Part shown: positions 43,539-55,144 of the stretch, one piece after another
How the letters are laid out: each line of letters begins with the position of its first letter
Numbering within the stretch: the first letter of the stretch is position 1
Source of the DNA: Cornus controversa
Lineage: Eukaryota > Streptophyta > Magnoliopsida > Cornales > Cornaceae
Direction of reading: 5' to 3'
DNA: 64,000 nucleotides
Assembly (NCBI GenBank): GCA_026545225.1
Contig: CM048848.1
Coordinates: 43,080,806 to 43,144,805 of the forward strand
The notes under the pieces: model-generated
Database searches by the model: none
Seen by the model: the letters and a program-made list of their open reading frames with translations, nothing else
Told to the model about the DNA's origin: nothing
Position numbers and translations under genes: made by a program

Positions 43539-45640
43539 AATTAGAAGGTAATTGAACTTCGTTGTTCTACAGAGTACAAAAGTTTTTTCTTTTTCTTCTT
43601 TTCTAGTTGGTAGAAACAGTACAAACGCTTTTTTTAATATTATTATTTCAGTAATTGTTAATTTGTGAAGACAATTGAATAAGAAATTTGACTAGAAGAG
43701 CAATCTCATCCCAAGCAACTTTAGCTCTAGTTATTTTCATCCTCATCTTCAGCAACCCCCGTGTCTCATGAATATGTAACTAAAAGTGTCTCGACTGTTC
43801 CTTCTTGTGATACTTTTTTCTTTATAGTAGATACATGAATAATATGCTATTTAGGAATGAATTCAAAGGCTCAATTATGTTAATAATGGTTCTAATTGTA
43901 TATTTTTTATTGATTTTAAAGCAATATCATGGAAGCCTTTTGAGCATCACGAGCTTTTATCCACAATTAATTACTTTTAAATTCAACAATCGATGAGATA
44001 ATTCAATATCTTTACATTTAACTGATTCATCACAGAGGGAACGGTGCTCTGTGATGACTGGTGGTTGCTTGCTTGTTCAAAACCGTTTTGGAGATTCAGT
44101 TTTTTTGTTTATAATACGAAAATACTATTTTAGCCTTGTACCTTGTCTTATATACCAAATTACATTTTTTTGGAAAAATACTAGTATGTACTTGGTTAAT
44201 TTGGTACTGTTGGATACATTTCATAATAATTTTTGATTGATTTATTTTCTTAAATTTGAGTTCTAAAATTTGAGTAGAAAAATTAAGATTTTTTTTTTGA
44301 GTTTGATATCTAAACAAGGTGGGTTGGAGAAATTTAAGGAAAGGCAACGTCCAGGTAATTCATCCAAAAAAAACAAAAAACAAAAAAAGGTGCTCATTTC
44401 TTTGAGAGTAATTTCTCAACAAAAACAAAAAAGGGGTTGGATTAAGGTTATAATAACAAAAGGAAACAAGCATACACTATACAAGTGGCATTATCCGATT
44501 TAATACATTCATTACTTTTTCATATGATCGTTATTAGGCTAACTATGTCATGTGAAAAACAAGTGAACTTTGAAAAACAAACAAGAACATCTTATACAAC
44601 AGAAATGAGAATGATAAGATGAATAGTTGGGGTGACCAAAAACAATAAAGTCATTAATGAAAGAGTAAGAGATAAGTTAGGTGACACGTATCAACTACAA
44701 ACATAAGCGAGTGAAATTAGATGGTTTGAGCACTTACACTCAATGAAACACAATATTCGCTTGTATATAGCTCCGAGGCGGTATTACCCGCGAAACTTCA
44801 AGTTGTAGCAACACGGCTAGCAACACAGAGTTTAAAGATGCAAAGGTTGGGAAAGCTTGAGGTTATGGATGAAATACGGGATTATTAATTGAATTAAAAG
44901 TTGATTTTGATCATACAATAACCCAAAAATAAAAATAAAAACATTTGCATATGAGGAACCAAATTCGATCATAACAAAAGTTTAGTCTTTTTTTTTGATG
45001 ACTTTCATTAAGATCAAGTCAGTTTAAGCATAAGAAGAGAATTTTGAAATAAAATTGTGTAATCCATCATTACTAGATGTATCATTGTTTGATAATTAAT
45101 AGGACGTCTTATAATAAGATATTTAATTCCTTTAATATATATAATATCAAACATATGTTAGCGATGTATCAACACAGAGCCAATTTATAGATTTATTGTT
45201 TGCCATTCTATCTTGTCCTCAAATTTCTTACTTTATCATAGACAAGTATTCAATTGTCTTAAAAGAAAAGAAAAAAAAGAAGTATTCAATCGGTGTTGAA
45301 GTATTTTGGTATTTCCAAAGTACACAACATTTGTACTCTGTTCAATTGCCTCTTAATTAAGCAGGCCTAGGTTCGACTCTCAGCAAAAGCAATTTCACCA
45401 AAGAGCTTAAGTAGCTCATCTGATGCCAATCTAAGCATTAATTGATTGGGCCGTGAGAAATTTCCCACTGTAGAAAATATCTTGATAACCTGAATTTTTC
45501 TTAACATGTATCGAATTACAAAATTCCACTTCAAGTTTAATACTGAATTTACCAATTACTGAAATAATTAAATTTGGTAGATTTTTCAATCAAGATATAT
45601 ATATATATATATATATAGTTTCATCTCCCAAATCTATCAC
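43539..45640. other. Non-coding spacer, unit II
   Basis: Copy of 32.13-34.14 kb. It joins the truncated TRIM directly, so the equivalent of about 31.44-32.13 kb is deleted. An (AT)n microsatellite lies at about 45596-45617. Confidence 0.55.
43835..43996 (+). CDS. Doubtful short ORF, copy 5 (MNNMLFRNEF)
   Basis: 53 codons, twin of the frame at 32495 with conservative changes (SIM for SVM, SITSF for SIMSF). Unrecognised; no nearby promoter evidence. Confidence 0.15.
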   Translation: MNNMLFRNEFKGSIMLIMVLIVYFLLILKQYHGSLLSITSFYPQLITFKFNNR

Positions 45641-46597
45641 AACCAAAGACACTACAACAAGACTTTGTTTTAATGCATTACAGTTTAGAAGTAATGAAAT
45701 GCCTTAATTGATCCACCTACAAAGCATCCCATTGATTTTATTATATTTGTTCGATGCAAATATTTTTCCTCTATATATAGAAAATAACAAAATGCACATG
45801 ACTAACATTCACACAGACAAACTATATAATACGTGCTATAAAGCCTAGGAACCAAAATCTAAATTTAACTAACTCGAAATCAAATCCTAATATATAGTAT
45901 TAAACATATAAATTATAATGAAAATCAGCAAGGAGCCATTGCCAAGGCAACCATGTATTTCAGAAGAAGCACCCTTCCAGATCCAAGCACGACATATCCA
46001 AAGCTCTTGATCTCAGCTTTTCCACACCATGCATTTTCACCTTGTGTTTCACATAATTTTGGAATAAACCGTCAAATTTGTATCATTATCATCATCAAAT
46101 CTTAATTATGCCAGCAATCAACATTCATTCAAGGAAAAGTCTATTCTCAAAACCATCAAAATTTAAATAAAAAAAAACAACTAGTCAATCATGTAAGCTA
46201 AATCAAGGGTTCAAAAGAGTTGCTTCCTATCATTGAATGCAATGATGAAGACTTCCTGTAATATGCACGGTACAAACATTTTCTAATAGTTTAAGTTGTT
46301 AATAAAGTGGTGTTTTAACATGTTATAAGAGGATGTAACATACTAAGTGAGTTTAATTTGAAACACTTCTTTCATGAGGAAAAAGATGCAATGGGTTTGA
46401 AAGAATTGAAAGAGGAACTGTGTGAGATGAAATTATGAACCTAACAGCCAGTTTAAGACAACAACAGACATGCATGTCTAGTTTTCTGAATACAATAGGC
46501 CAAGTACTTTGCAGTTTTTTGAAATTTTCTACATTGTAATGAAATGCACTTCTAAACTAAGCATTTGTGATACAAGTAATAGAACGAACAAGAAAAC
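45641..46597. other. RLP3 3' flank
   Basis: Very similar to the RLP2 flank. The stop sits in a donor-like TGG|TAGGTT, but the acceptor-like site reads GATTGCTGG here instead of GCTAG, so splicing there is doubtful. The conserved frame YKFDGLFQNYVKHK.. is open at about 46085-45965, minus strand. Confidence 0.5.
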
Positions 46598-49500
46598 CTA
46601 CCATTTGCAGATTGCTCTTCTGTTTTTCACGCATGGTAATCTGTATACTACTTTGTCCACCAAACTGAAGTACGCATCACTCCAAGGTTTTCTTGTTGCT
46701 ATGATCAAGAAAGGACCCAGAAGTCCAACAGCAAATCCCAAGCCAACAGTCAAGTAAAACCAGTTGCCAATGAAGACATCACCATTGTCATTCTCAACAG
46801 TCTTTGGTTGCTCTGAATCTTCACCTTGGCATTTAACAATAAGGGGAGCTCCACAAAGACCAGGATTTCCAGCATAAGCGGACTCACTAAAGGTCGTCAT
46901 TTGCCCCGTATAAGGGACCATGCCAGAGAAGTTATTATCTGATAGATTCAGATAACCCAAAAATGTTAATGACGACATGCTTGGAGGAATTGCACCCGAG
47001 AGCTTGTTACTTGACAGATCAAGAGATAATAATTGATGCAAACTTGAAATGTTTTTTGGAATTTGGCCGCTGATTTGGTTACTTGACAAGTTCAAGGCTA
47101 CCAGACCTGACAATTTTGTTATATGCACCGGGAAGTCCCCATTTAAATTATTTTCAGACAAGTCTATGGTGGTCACCAGGGATAGAGTCTTTGTGTATTT
47201 TAGAAATTCCCCTTTTATATTCACAACCAAGCTTTCTTCATAGTACAGGCCTCCGAACATCCCATATTTCAGATATTGGTTTTCTTTTTTCTCTTGTGCC
47301 ATTGCTTCCAAGTCACCCAAGCTGGCTGGAATGGTACCAGTCAAATTGTTATGAGCAAGGTCAAGGATTTGCAGTGATCGTAAATGTGAAAGCTCAGAGG
47401 GAATTCCTCCAGAAAATGTGTTTGACCTCAACATAAGAATTCTAAGGATTGAAAAATCAACTCCAAACCATGTTGGAATATTACCTGATAACCTGTTGTT
47501 TCCAAGATCCAGAGTTTCTAAACTTGATAAATTTGTGAAAGAAGAGAGGACTTCTCCTGAAAACATGTTGTCATTTAGATGCAATGACTGAAGATGTTTC
47601 AACTGACCCAAAGAAGTTGGAATTGTCCCAGACAAATTGTTGTTTCCAAGGTCTAAAGCACTTAGGAAGGAACAATTCCCCATGCTTGAAGGAATACTTC
47701 CAGTTAACTTATTCCCAGAAAGATCAATGACTTCGAGTAAGTGCATTTCTCCTATGGTGGATGGTATTTGTCCAATTAGTTGGTTACTGGAAATGGAGAG
47801 AAATTTTAACTCTGGCACGGATTCACTAATATGGTTAGGGATTGGACCGGAAAATTGATTGTTGGAGAGATCTAGTAAATCAATTTGGACAATAGGAAGA
47901 GGAATTGGTCCTTCAAAGTGGTTGGAGCTGAAATCAATAGCTGAACTGGAAGAGACATTAAAAGGGTTTGGAAGTTGACCACATAACTGATTGAGGGAAA
48001 CATTTAACAGGTCGAGATTAGAAGAGATATTCCAAAACCAAGTTGGTATGGAACCTGAAATGCTAGCATTTGAGAAATCAAGGTACCAGAGGTTCTTTTG
48101 AGATTCAAGCCAAGCTGGAAATGAAGGACCCAAGTAAGATGAACCCATCTCAAGCTCGAAAACTTGGAATGGAGGAACCCAATTAGAATTGACATTGAAA
48201 ACGAAGGAATTTGAAGATAAGTATAAAAAATTCAGCATGCTTAGTTTTGAAAAATGCACTTCTGAGAGAGTACCTGTCAAAGAATTGAAAGAAACATCCA
48301 AGAAAAACAATTCTGAAAGCTGTCCAAAGCTGTCTGGGAGAGTTCCAGTAAATTGATTGCCTCCAAGTATCATAGTGGCTAAATTTTGCAGTGTCCCTAG
48401 AGAAGCAGGGATGGGACCTCCAAGCAAGTTACCCTCTAGTCGAAGATGCACAAGATTTTCAAGCTGACCCAACCATTCTGGCAATTTACCAATTAGGCCA
48501 TTGTAGCTCAATCCCAAGTACAAAAGACTAGGCAAAGGACTCTTGGAGACACAGTATCCAGTCCCTTCAAGTAATTCAGGTAAACTTCCTGTCAAGTTAT
48601 TAAAAGGTAAATCAATTTTTTCCAAATTGCAAAGTCTACCAACGGAGCTGGGGATTCCACCCTCTACATTATTAGAAGACAGATCAAAGTCAGTGAGAAA
48701 TGTCATGTTCCCAATGGAAGAAGGAAGTTTCCCATGTAAATTATTGAAAGCAAAATTGAGAACCTCTATTTTTCTCCAGCTTCCCCGAAACAGTTGAAAG
48801 CAACTGGCACTAAGGTCATAGTTTTCAGCAAGGTTTAAATACCGTAAACTTGGAAGCTCACTGATGCCAACCGAAATCCTTCCATGCAAAGTACTATTCG
48901 TCATATCGACATGTACAAGACTGGTGATATTTGCAAGCCAATCAGGGAACTTCGAGTTGAAGTTGTTATGACTAAGATCTACAACTTCAAGTGAAGTGAA
49001 ATTAATACAAGTAAGAGATGAAATGGAACCAGAAAGGCTGCAGTCTGAAAGATGCAACTCAGTTAAAATTGGGAGTGCGTTTAGTACCTCCACCCAGCTT
49101 GAACCCACCAAAGATAGATTAACATGGTTCATCTCAAGATATTTTAGTGAAACAAGGCCAGTCATCCATTGAAGATTATCAACTCTTAGACTAGAGAATG
49201 CAGAAGAAACATCAAGATATTTCAAGCTAGAGAGGTTTCCCAAATTGGGAGGAATTGTGCCACTAAACCCTGCATATGACAGGTTTAGATATCGCAAATT
49301 TTTCAAAGAAGCAAAGAATTTAGGAATTGGAATGCCCTGAAATGTGTTGAAACTCAAGTCTAAATGTGTCAAGGACTTGAGTTTAAGCAATGAAGGTCTA
49401 ATCTCTCCACTCAAGTTCCAATATCCATACCTGGTTGGAGAATCAAAACATGATGGAGACGAATCGGAATAAAAACATGATGGAAACGGGTTGTGAAGAT

Positions 49501-49780
49501 TGATTACAGTGACAGCTCCAGTTGTATTATCACACCCGATCCCCTGCCACTGACAGCAGTTGCTTCCACGCCATGATGAGAGCCGGTTGGTGGGATCTTT
49601 GAGGCCACTTTTGAATTCAATAAGAGCTTCACGATTTGATTCTAAACAATATTTAGTGAGATTGGCATCACCATTACAAGAAAATTCTGCTGTTAAGATA
49701 CTGATAATAGCGAAAATCAGATAAAGAACTGAAATTCTCCCCATTAGTTCAACTCTCAAGCACTGAACAAGTAAAGACAA
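46598..49780 (-). CDS. LRR receptor-like protein (RLP3), EIX-type
   Basis: An intact frame of up to 1060 residues. The likely start is Met13 (49744), giving signal peptide MGRISVLYLIFAIIS and a mature start near NGDANLTKYC. The architecture is that of RLP1: LRRNT with CCQW, about 30 LRRs, an island with GLYYEESLVVNIKG, LCGAPLIVKC, an acidic juxtamembrane stretch, a GLGFAVG transmembrane helix and a tail ending RRAICKW, with no kinase. It is clearly more diverged than RLP1 and RLP2 are from each other. It carries a small extra loop after the cap (PSCFYSDSSPSCFDS, an internal duplication) and retains the LRRs missing from RLP2. Its upstream DNA and N-terminus match the fragment at 51.65-52.02 kb, not the RLP1/2 promoters. 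The expected role is a plasma-membrane immune or developmental receptor; ligand unknown. Confidence 0.92.
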   Translation of the reverse strand: MSLLVQCLRVELMGRISVLYLIFAIISILTAEFSCNGDANLTKYCLESNREALIEFKSGLKDPTNRLSSWRGSNCCQWQGIGCDNTTGAVTVINLHNPFPSCFYSDSSPSCFDSPTRYGYWNLSGEIRPSLLKLKSLTHLDLSFNTFQGIPIPKFFASLKNLRYLNLSYAGFSGTIPPNLGNLSSLKYLDVSSAFSSLRVDNLQWMTGLVSLKYLEMNHVNLSLVGSSWVEVLNALPILTELHLSDCSLSGSISSLTCINFTSLEVVDLSHNNFNSKFPDWLANITSLVHVDMTNSTLHGRISVGISELPSLRYLNLAENYDLSASCFQLFRGSWRKIEVLNFAFNNLHGKLPSSIGNMTFLTDFDLSSNNVEGGIPSSVGRLCNLEKIDLPFNNLTGSLPELLEGTGYCVSKSPLPSLLYLGLSYNGLIGKLPEWLGQLENLVHLRLEGNLLGGPIPASLGTLQNLATMILGGNQFTGTLPDSFGQLSELFFLDVSFNSLTGTLSEVHFSKLSMLNFLYLSSNSFVFNVNSNWVPPFQVFELEMGSSYLGPSFPAWLESQKNLWYLDFSNASISGSIPTWFWNISSNLDLLNVSLNQLCGQLPNPFNVSSSSAIDFSSNHFEGPIPLPIVQIDLLDLSNNQFSGPIPNHISESVPELKFLSISSNQLIGQIPSTIGEMHLLEVIDLSGNKLTGSIPSSMGNCSFLSALDLGNNNLSGTIPTSLGQLKHLQSLHLNDNMFSGEVLSSFTNLSSLETLDLGNNRLSGNIPTWFGVDFSILRILMLRSNTFSGGIPSELSHLRSLQILDLAHNNLTGTIPASLGDLEAMAQEKKENQYLKYGMFGGLYYEESLVVNIKGEFLKYTKTLSLVTTIDLSENNLNGDFPVHITKLSGLVALNLSSNQISGQIPKNISSLHQLLSLDLSSNKLSGAIPPSMSSLTFLGYLNLSDNNFSGMVPYTGQMTTFSESAYAGNPGLCGAPLIVKCQGEDSEQPKTVENDNGDVFIGNWFYLTVGLGFAVGLLGPFLIIATRKPWSDAYFSLVDKVVYRLPCVKNRRAICKW

Positions 49781-50849
49781 TCAGCTGCAAAATTTCCATA
49801 TATAATATCAATTTTCTTATATCTGCAAGAAATGACTTTTTTTAGATGACAAATAATGCAACTTTTGTTTCTTCAAGACAAAGACCCTTGATTAGTGATA
49901 ACATTATTATCACCGCTTGCTTTTCTCATGGATAAGACTTTTCTTTGACGTTTCAAACGAGCCTAAAAAAATCTGCAATAGAATTGTGGGCACTTTCATT
50001 TCGGTTAATAAAATATTGAGGGAGATCGCCTCAGTGAAAATAAGGGTAATTTAATATAATTTGAGATTTTAGGCGGAAAATATAAGAGTGACCTTTTAAT
50101 GGGTGTAATATTTTAGTATCAAATATTAGTTAATAATGTTTATATAAAAATTATTCTTATTAAAATTATTATATTTAATTGAAACATTTTTTACTAATAA
50201 ATTTTTTAATTTTTTAACAATATTTTTCCTTGAATATTTCTGGGAATATAATATGATTTTTGAATAAGATCTTCATTTTATTTTACTTGGTTCATTTTTT
50301 TTTATGTTATTCATAAACAATTTTTTTTATCACACATTTAATTATAATTATGAATCTCAGTCGCTAATATATTTTTCTTTCATTGTTGTTTTATCTTCTA
50401 ATTCTTATAGGTGATTTGGTTGTTCATTTATTAATTTTCTAATTGTTGTTTTATTATTAATTATAACAAAAAATTATTATGATGAGGAAGAGAAAACGTG
50501 AGGAATAAGGAAAAAAAAGATAAAAGTTAATAAGAGAAGATGAAAAGTTTTATAATTCTTAATTTTTTACCATTATTCTTTAAGTATATATTTAACACTT
50601 CATAAAAAAACCTGAAATGAGGAGTGAGAGAGAGGAAAAAAAAGAAAGATTTTGATATAAGAATAGAGTTAGAAGTTTTAGATGAATTAAATTATTTGGG
50701 ACAATTATTAAATTTTACCATTGGTTGAGTCATAACACTACAAAGAAATAAAAATTTTAGAAAGTCTAATAATATTAGAAAATAAAAATTTTACAAACTC
50801 TAATTAAAAAAAAATAATAATTTGAAGTCCTTCTAGTGACTGAAATCTT
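49781..50849. other. RLP3 upstream and AT-rich spacer
   Basis: 49781-50010 is the RLP3 upstream region, with a GCTTTTCTCATGGA...GACGTTTCAAAC segment repeated at 51.94-52.00 kb. The rest is very AT-rich with no gene. Confidence 0.45.
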
Positions 50850-51370
50850 AGACTAGGAGTACAGACCTCGAACAGCCTGAAAAGTAAAGTCTTTTTGACG
50901 GTGATCCATGAGAAAGGTGAGCAGGAAACTTCTTCGTTGGAGTGTATGGCTCTCCTCTGAGTCTGCCTGTGCAAGTCTTCCATAACATTTTCCAACTGGC
51001 GTGTTTAATATACTGTGAAAGAAACAAAAACAAGAAGTGACACAATTACCTTGTTTAAGCTTTTGTTTATTTTTCTAGAAATCTATATCTGGTTTGAGGA
51101 CCTTCTTCGCGTCCCATCATTTGGACCTTTCTTCGCTTGTCAAATTTATATATGTTGAATTTTATTGTTGTTAAGGGAAGAACATAGACAATGTAGTCCA
51201 TAGGACAAGTGACAGAATCAACATTATGACAATTATACTGTTAATTTAAAACACAATTGGGCATACTCAAATTGAGTGTGCCCATTCTATATGCCAGTTT
51301 AAATCTTGAAGACATTATTCGTAAACAGTTAAATAATTAGATTTTAGATGTTTAGATCTTTATTTTCAAT
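50850..51370. repeat. Triplicated block, copy A
   Basis: Contains CCATGAGAAAGGTGAG, CTTCGTTGGAGTGTATGGCT and a 25-nt near-palindrome GGGCATACTCAAATTGAGTG.. at 51259-51283. Copies B and C are at 52030-52390 and 54410-55140. No coding signal. Confidence 0.75.
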
Positions 51371-51484
51371 TGATTATGGGCATAGTTAGTTTAAATTTGG
51401 CAATTTTTCCAATACAAATCTGGGTATTTTCATATTAGCGATTCCATTTTTTTTTCTATTGCTGAGTGGATTGCCTTCTTTTAG

Positions 51485-51648
51485 GATCCAAACTCTAAAC
51501 CGGATGCTGCGTATGTGTTCATATTATGTCTAACAGGATGCATATACTTTGTGTGGAGAGAGAGGAATAGACATACATTTTCAAACAAGAAGGCTTCCCC
51601 CGGTGTTGTGCAAAGGTATATTTACAACAGTGTGTGCAACCGTTTAAT
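51485..51648 (+). pseudogene. L1-type LINE ORF2 C-terminal fragment
   Basis: The plus-strand frame reads ILCLTGCIYFVWRERNRHTF then SNKKASPGVVQ..I. This matches the IW.ERN.R.F segment near the C-terminus of plant L1-type LINE reverse-transcriptase proteins. Only about 55 codons remain. The fragment ends exactly where RLP antisense sequence begins, so it looks like an insertion or repair junction. Confidence 0.5.
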
Positions 51649-51830
51649 TGAGGCCATTTTTGAATTCAATAAGAGCTTCACGATTTGATTCTAAACAATA
51701 TTTAGTGAGATTGGCATCACCATTACAAGAAAATTCTGCTATTAAAATACTGATATTAGGGAAAATCAGATAAAGAACTGAAATTTTCTCCATTAGTTCT
51801 ACTCTCAAGCACTGAACAATCAGAGACAAT
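51649..51830 (-). pseudogene. RLP wreck 3, N-terminal fragment
   Basis: Minus strand reads MSLIVQCLRVELMEKISVLY, then ISILIAEFSCNGDANLTKYC and ESNREALIEFKNGL: the signal peptide and start of LRRNT. It stops before the CCQW motif. It is closest to RLP3, with which it also shares upstream DNA. Sixty codons remain, so it is not functional. Confidence 0.9.
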
Positions 51831-51849
51831 GAACTGCAAAATCACAGAC

Positions 51850-51929
51850 GCACACTACCTCCATTAAGACTCAAACTTTGGACCTCCCTTTGGGAGACTC
51901 ATGACCTATATGCCATTAGACCAATTGGT
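51850..51929 (-). mobile_element. tRNA-derived SINE relic
   Basis: On the minus strand TTGGTCTAATGGCATATAGG resembles a tRNA-type A box, and about 40 bp later AAAGTTTGAGTCTT resembles a B box. That spacing is found in plant SINE heads. The body and tail are missing. It interrupts the upstream DNA of RLP wreck 3. Confidence 0.5.
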
Positions 51930-52029
51930 ATGACCGTTTGCTTTTCTCATGGACAAGACTTTTCTTCTGTTTGACGTTTCAAACAAGCCTAAAAAAATCT
52001 AGAATAGACTTGTGGCCACTTTTTGAAGT

Positions 52030-52390
52030 ATGTCTATGCAAGTCTTTCCACGAGAAAGGTGAGTAGTAAACTTCTTGATTGGAGTGTATGGCTTTCCTCT
52101 GAGTCTGCCTATGCAAGTCTTCCATAATTCCAAGTAAACTGGCGTGTTTAATATATCGAGTTTGAGGACCTTTCTTCGTGGGCCATCATTTGGTAATTTA
52201 TAATCAATAATTTCAGATGGCTGTCAAATTTATATATGATGAATTTTATCGGGTTGAACATAGACAACGTAGTCCATACGACAAGTGGCAGAATCAGCAT
52301 TATGACAATTATACTGTTAATTTTAAACATAATTGGGCATACTCAAATTGAGTGTGCCCATTTTATATGCCAGTTTTTAAAGTGAACACC
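52030..52390. repeat. Triplicated block, copy B
   Basis: Shorter copy of 50850-51370. Near-palindrome at 52335-52359. Non-coding. Confidence 0.7.
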
Positions 52391-53544
52391 TCATTTTTCT
52401 GTTTATTATTCATTGAATTCTCGTTTCTCTCTTGTAATCTTTGGTCAATTTCCTTGTATTTGATTACTTATTTTTTATTACATTAACAGGTAACATCTTT
52501 TGGTTGTACTTTACTGACTTAAAGTGGTATAATAAATTTACAAAATGGTTCTTAAAATATTTTAAATTGATTTTGAACATAGTTAGTTAAATCAACAAAA
52601 ATAATAATTTTATAATTTTAATTAACCTATTTTCATGAATATTATTTTATAGATTTAAACTGGATTTCATGAATTTTTGAGGGCAAGCCATGGATTCAAC
52701 AAAATCATTGTCCAGAGTCTAAAACTTGCAATGGCTAAAGATTTCCAAGTTCCGGAGGTAATTCTCAACGGAATAAATTGGATCTCTATTCTCAAGATTA
52801 GAATACTAAGGTGCTGTTTGATAAAATTAAAAATTAAGTAATAAAAATTTAAAGAGTTGAATTTTAAGTGTTCTAATTTTTAAGTGATGGTTAAAAAATA
52901 AATATTTTTTTGATATTTTTTAAAATTTTCAGCATTCAGCTATACTTATGGTATTCAAATTACGTTATTAAACTAGGCTTTATACCTATACAAGTTGAAA
53001 CAAATGCCAAGAACACAAAAATGGAATTACTGCCGGCCACCACCGAGAACAATCAAGTGACCATATATATCATCAAACTAATCCAGATCACTACCTTATT
53101 ATTTGGTTATGTAATGAAAGAAAATTCCATTTTCTGGTTAAACCATTGACTTATCTATTATTAATTATTTGACATACAATTCATTAAAACGCTCTCTATA
53201 TCTAATTTTTTTATTATAACCTCCAAGAATAATTAATTTGTAAATAGTGTTTTTAAATTTCATTAAAAATTTCAATTCGCCTCACGAAATATTTTTCAGT
53301 CCGGTCTAAGAAACAACGTTTGTATATTCATAGTTTTAAGCAATCTTGAATTTTTTGTTGGACATACTCAAATTTAGGAATGAATATGAAATCAAGTTTA
53401 AATCTACAAAAATGTTCATAGAATAATTGAGAGGAGGAACATAGCCCAGTCAAGTGTATCAAGTCAATTTAATATATATATATTTTTTATTACTACATGA
53501 AAACAAGGAAGATAATACATTTCAATTTTAATTAAATAGGGGAC
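52391..53544. other. Non-coding spacer with MITE relic
   Basis: 52808-52980 begins AAGGTGCTGTTTGATAA, a hAT-like MITE end, and is an internally shortened version of 55145-55403. 52980-53300 matches 55404-55750. No gene. Confidence 0.45.
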
Positions 53545-53953
53545 AAGTTATTATTTTGTCCAAGTTTGAGCTGGACCGGTCCAACCTTGATTTTTCTGAA
53601 AAATAGTTCAAAAATCATAATTTTCAAAGTCGGAACCTCCCGTTTCGAAATTTATATGTTCTCACCACTTTGCCTACACTACGTGACTCTCATACTTGAC
53701 CAACGATATCCACATGTAATCGAAATCACTCGAAACTTCAAATGATCAAATTCTTGTTCAGATCATTGATGCTTTCTTTCGAAAATTCAAACTTCATGCC
53801 TTTGAAGGTCATTTGCATATTTGGTGTAGAACACTATACTCACTCTAAGTATTCAAATGTATAATCAACTACAAGAATATAAATGAAAGATTACAACTCA
53901 ATCATACTCAGTTTTGATACCGAAAATTGTCAATTACAAATTTATACGTCACA
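53545..53953 (-). mobile_element. Copia LTR fragment, reversed
   Basis: The reverse complement begins TGTGACGTATAAATTTGTAA (from 53953) and aligns with the first 400 bp of the LTRs at 12762 and 18803, including TTCTACACCAAATATGCAAA and GGACCGGTCC. The rest of the LTR is missing. Confidence 0.8.
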
Positions 53954-54409
53954 AAACCTGCGTGCATTACATGTATTTAAAAATTATTATAAATAAATAT
54001 AATTTTTTATTACTTTAAATAATAAATAATGACATAAAAGAATAAATAGTAATATCAAATGACATAAATAAGATAATTACTAAATATTTTAGACATGGAG
54101 AAAAAATAGTTGATTGTAATCATTCCATTAAAAATATTTGATAAGTTAGATAAAATCTATTTGGAAAGAAAAAAAAATCAAACTAATTTCGTCTGTATAA
54201 TTTACAATATATATAATTCTGGGAAAAAAAATAATAGTAAATATTAATGGGATTATAAATTCAAAAGAAATATATAAAAACGTAATTTATGTTTTGTGAC
54301 CGTAAAAAAAAAAAAAACAATATCATTTAAAAAGCCATCTTCCTAATCCTTCTTTGTTTTAAGCCTTACCATCCCAACATTCTGGATTGATTCAAACAAA
54401 ATGATGGTC
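53954..54409. other. AT-rich spacer
   Basis: No gene or clear repeat; A-rich runs only. Confidence 0.4.
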
Positions 54410-55140
54410 CATGAGAGAGACTCACTGAAGTCTGAAGAGTAAAGTCTTTCTAGTGATGCTCCATGAGAAAGGTGAGTAGGAAACTTCTTCATTGGAGTGT
54501 ATAGCTCTCCTCTGAGTCTGCCAATGCAAGTCTTTCATAACATTTTCCAAGTCAACTGGCGTGTTCATGGGACAAAATTTGTCCAATTTGAGAGAGAGAG
54601 AGACTTGTGGGCATTTTCATTTAAGTTAGAATATTGAGAGAGAGAGAGAAAGAGACTCACTGAAGTCGGAAGAGTAAAGTCTTTCTTCTAGTAGTGGTCC
54701 ATGAGAAAGGTGAGTAGGAAACTTCTCGTTGGAGTGTATAGCTCTCCTCTGAGTCTGCCGTAACATTTTCCAAGTCAACCAGCGTGTTTAATATACTGAG
54801 AAAAAACGAAAACAAGAAGTGACACAATTAGCTTGTTTAAGCTTTTGTTTATTTTCCTATAAATCTATATCTGGTTTGAGGACCTCTCTTCGTGTGCCAT
54901 CATTTGGTAATTTAAAATCAAATTTCAGATGGCTGTCAGATTTATATATGTTGAATTTTATTGTTGATAAGGGAAGAACGTAGACAACGTACCATACGAC
55001 AAGTGGCAGAATCAACATTATGACAATAATACTGTTAATTTAAAACATAATTGGGCATACTCAAATTGAGTGTGCCCATTTTATATACCAGTTTAAATCT
55101 TGAAGACATTATTTGTAAACAGTTAAATAATTAGATTTTA
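54410..55140. repeat. Triplicated block, copy C (internally doubled)
   Basis: The CCATGAGAAAGGTGAGTAGG segment occurs twice (about 54460 and 54700), with GAGAGAGA runs at 54592 and 54633. It then continues like copy A, with the near-palindrome at 55053-55077. Confidence 0.75.
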
Positions 55141-55144
55141 GATG

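Larger units (their letters stand above)
39000..49780. repeat. Tandem segmental duplication, unit II
   Basis: Second copy of unit I, ending in RLP3. It begins in GGTTGAAAATCATGGAAGGC, also at 25960. RLP3 and its own upstream DNA are more diverged from RLP2 than the surrounding flanks are, so this end may be mosaic. Confidence 0.8.
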
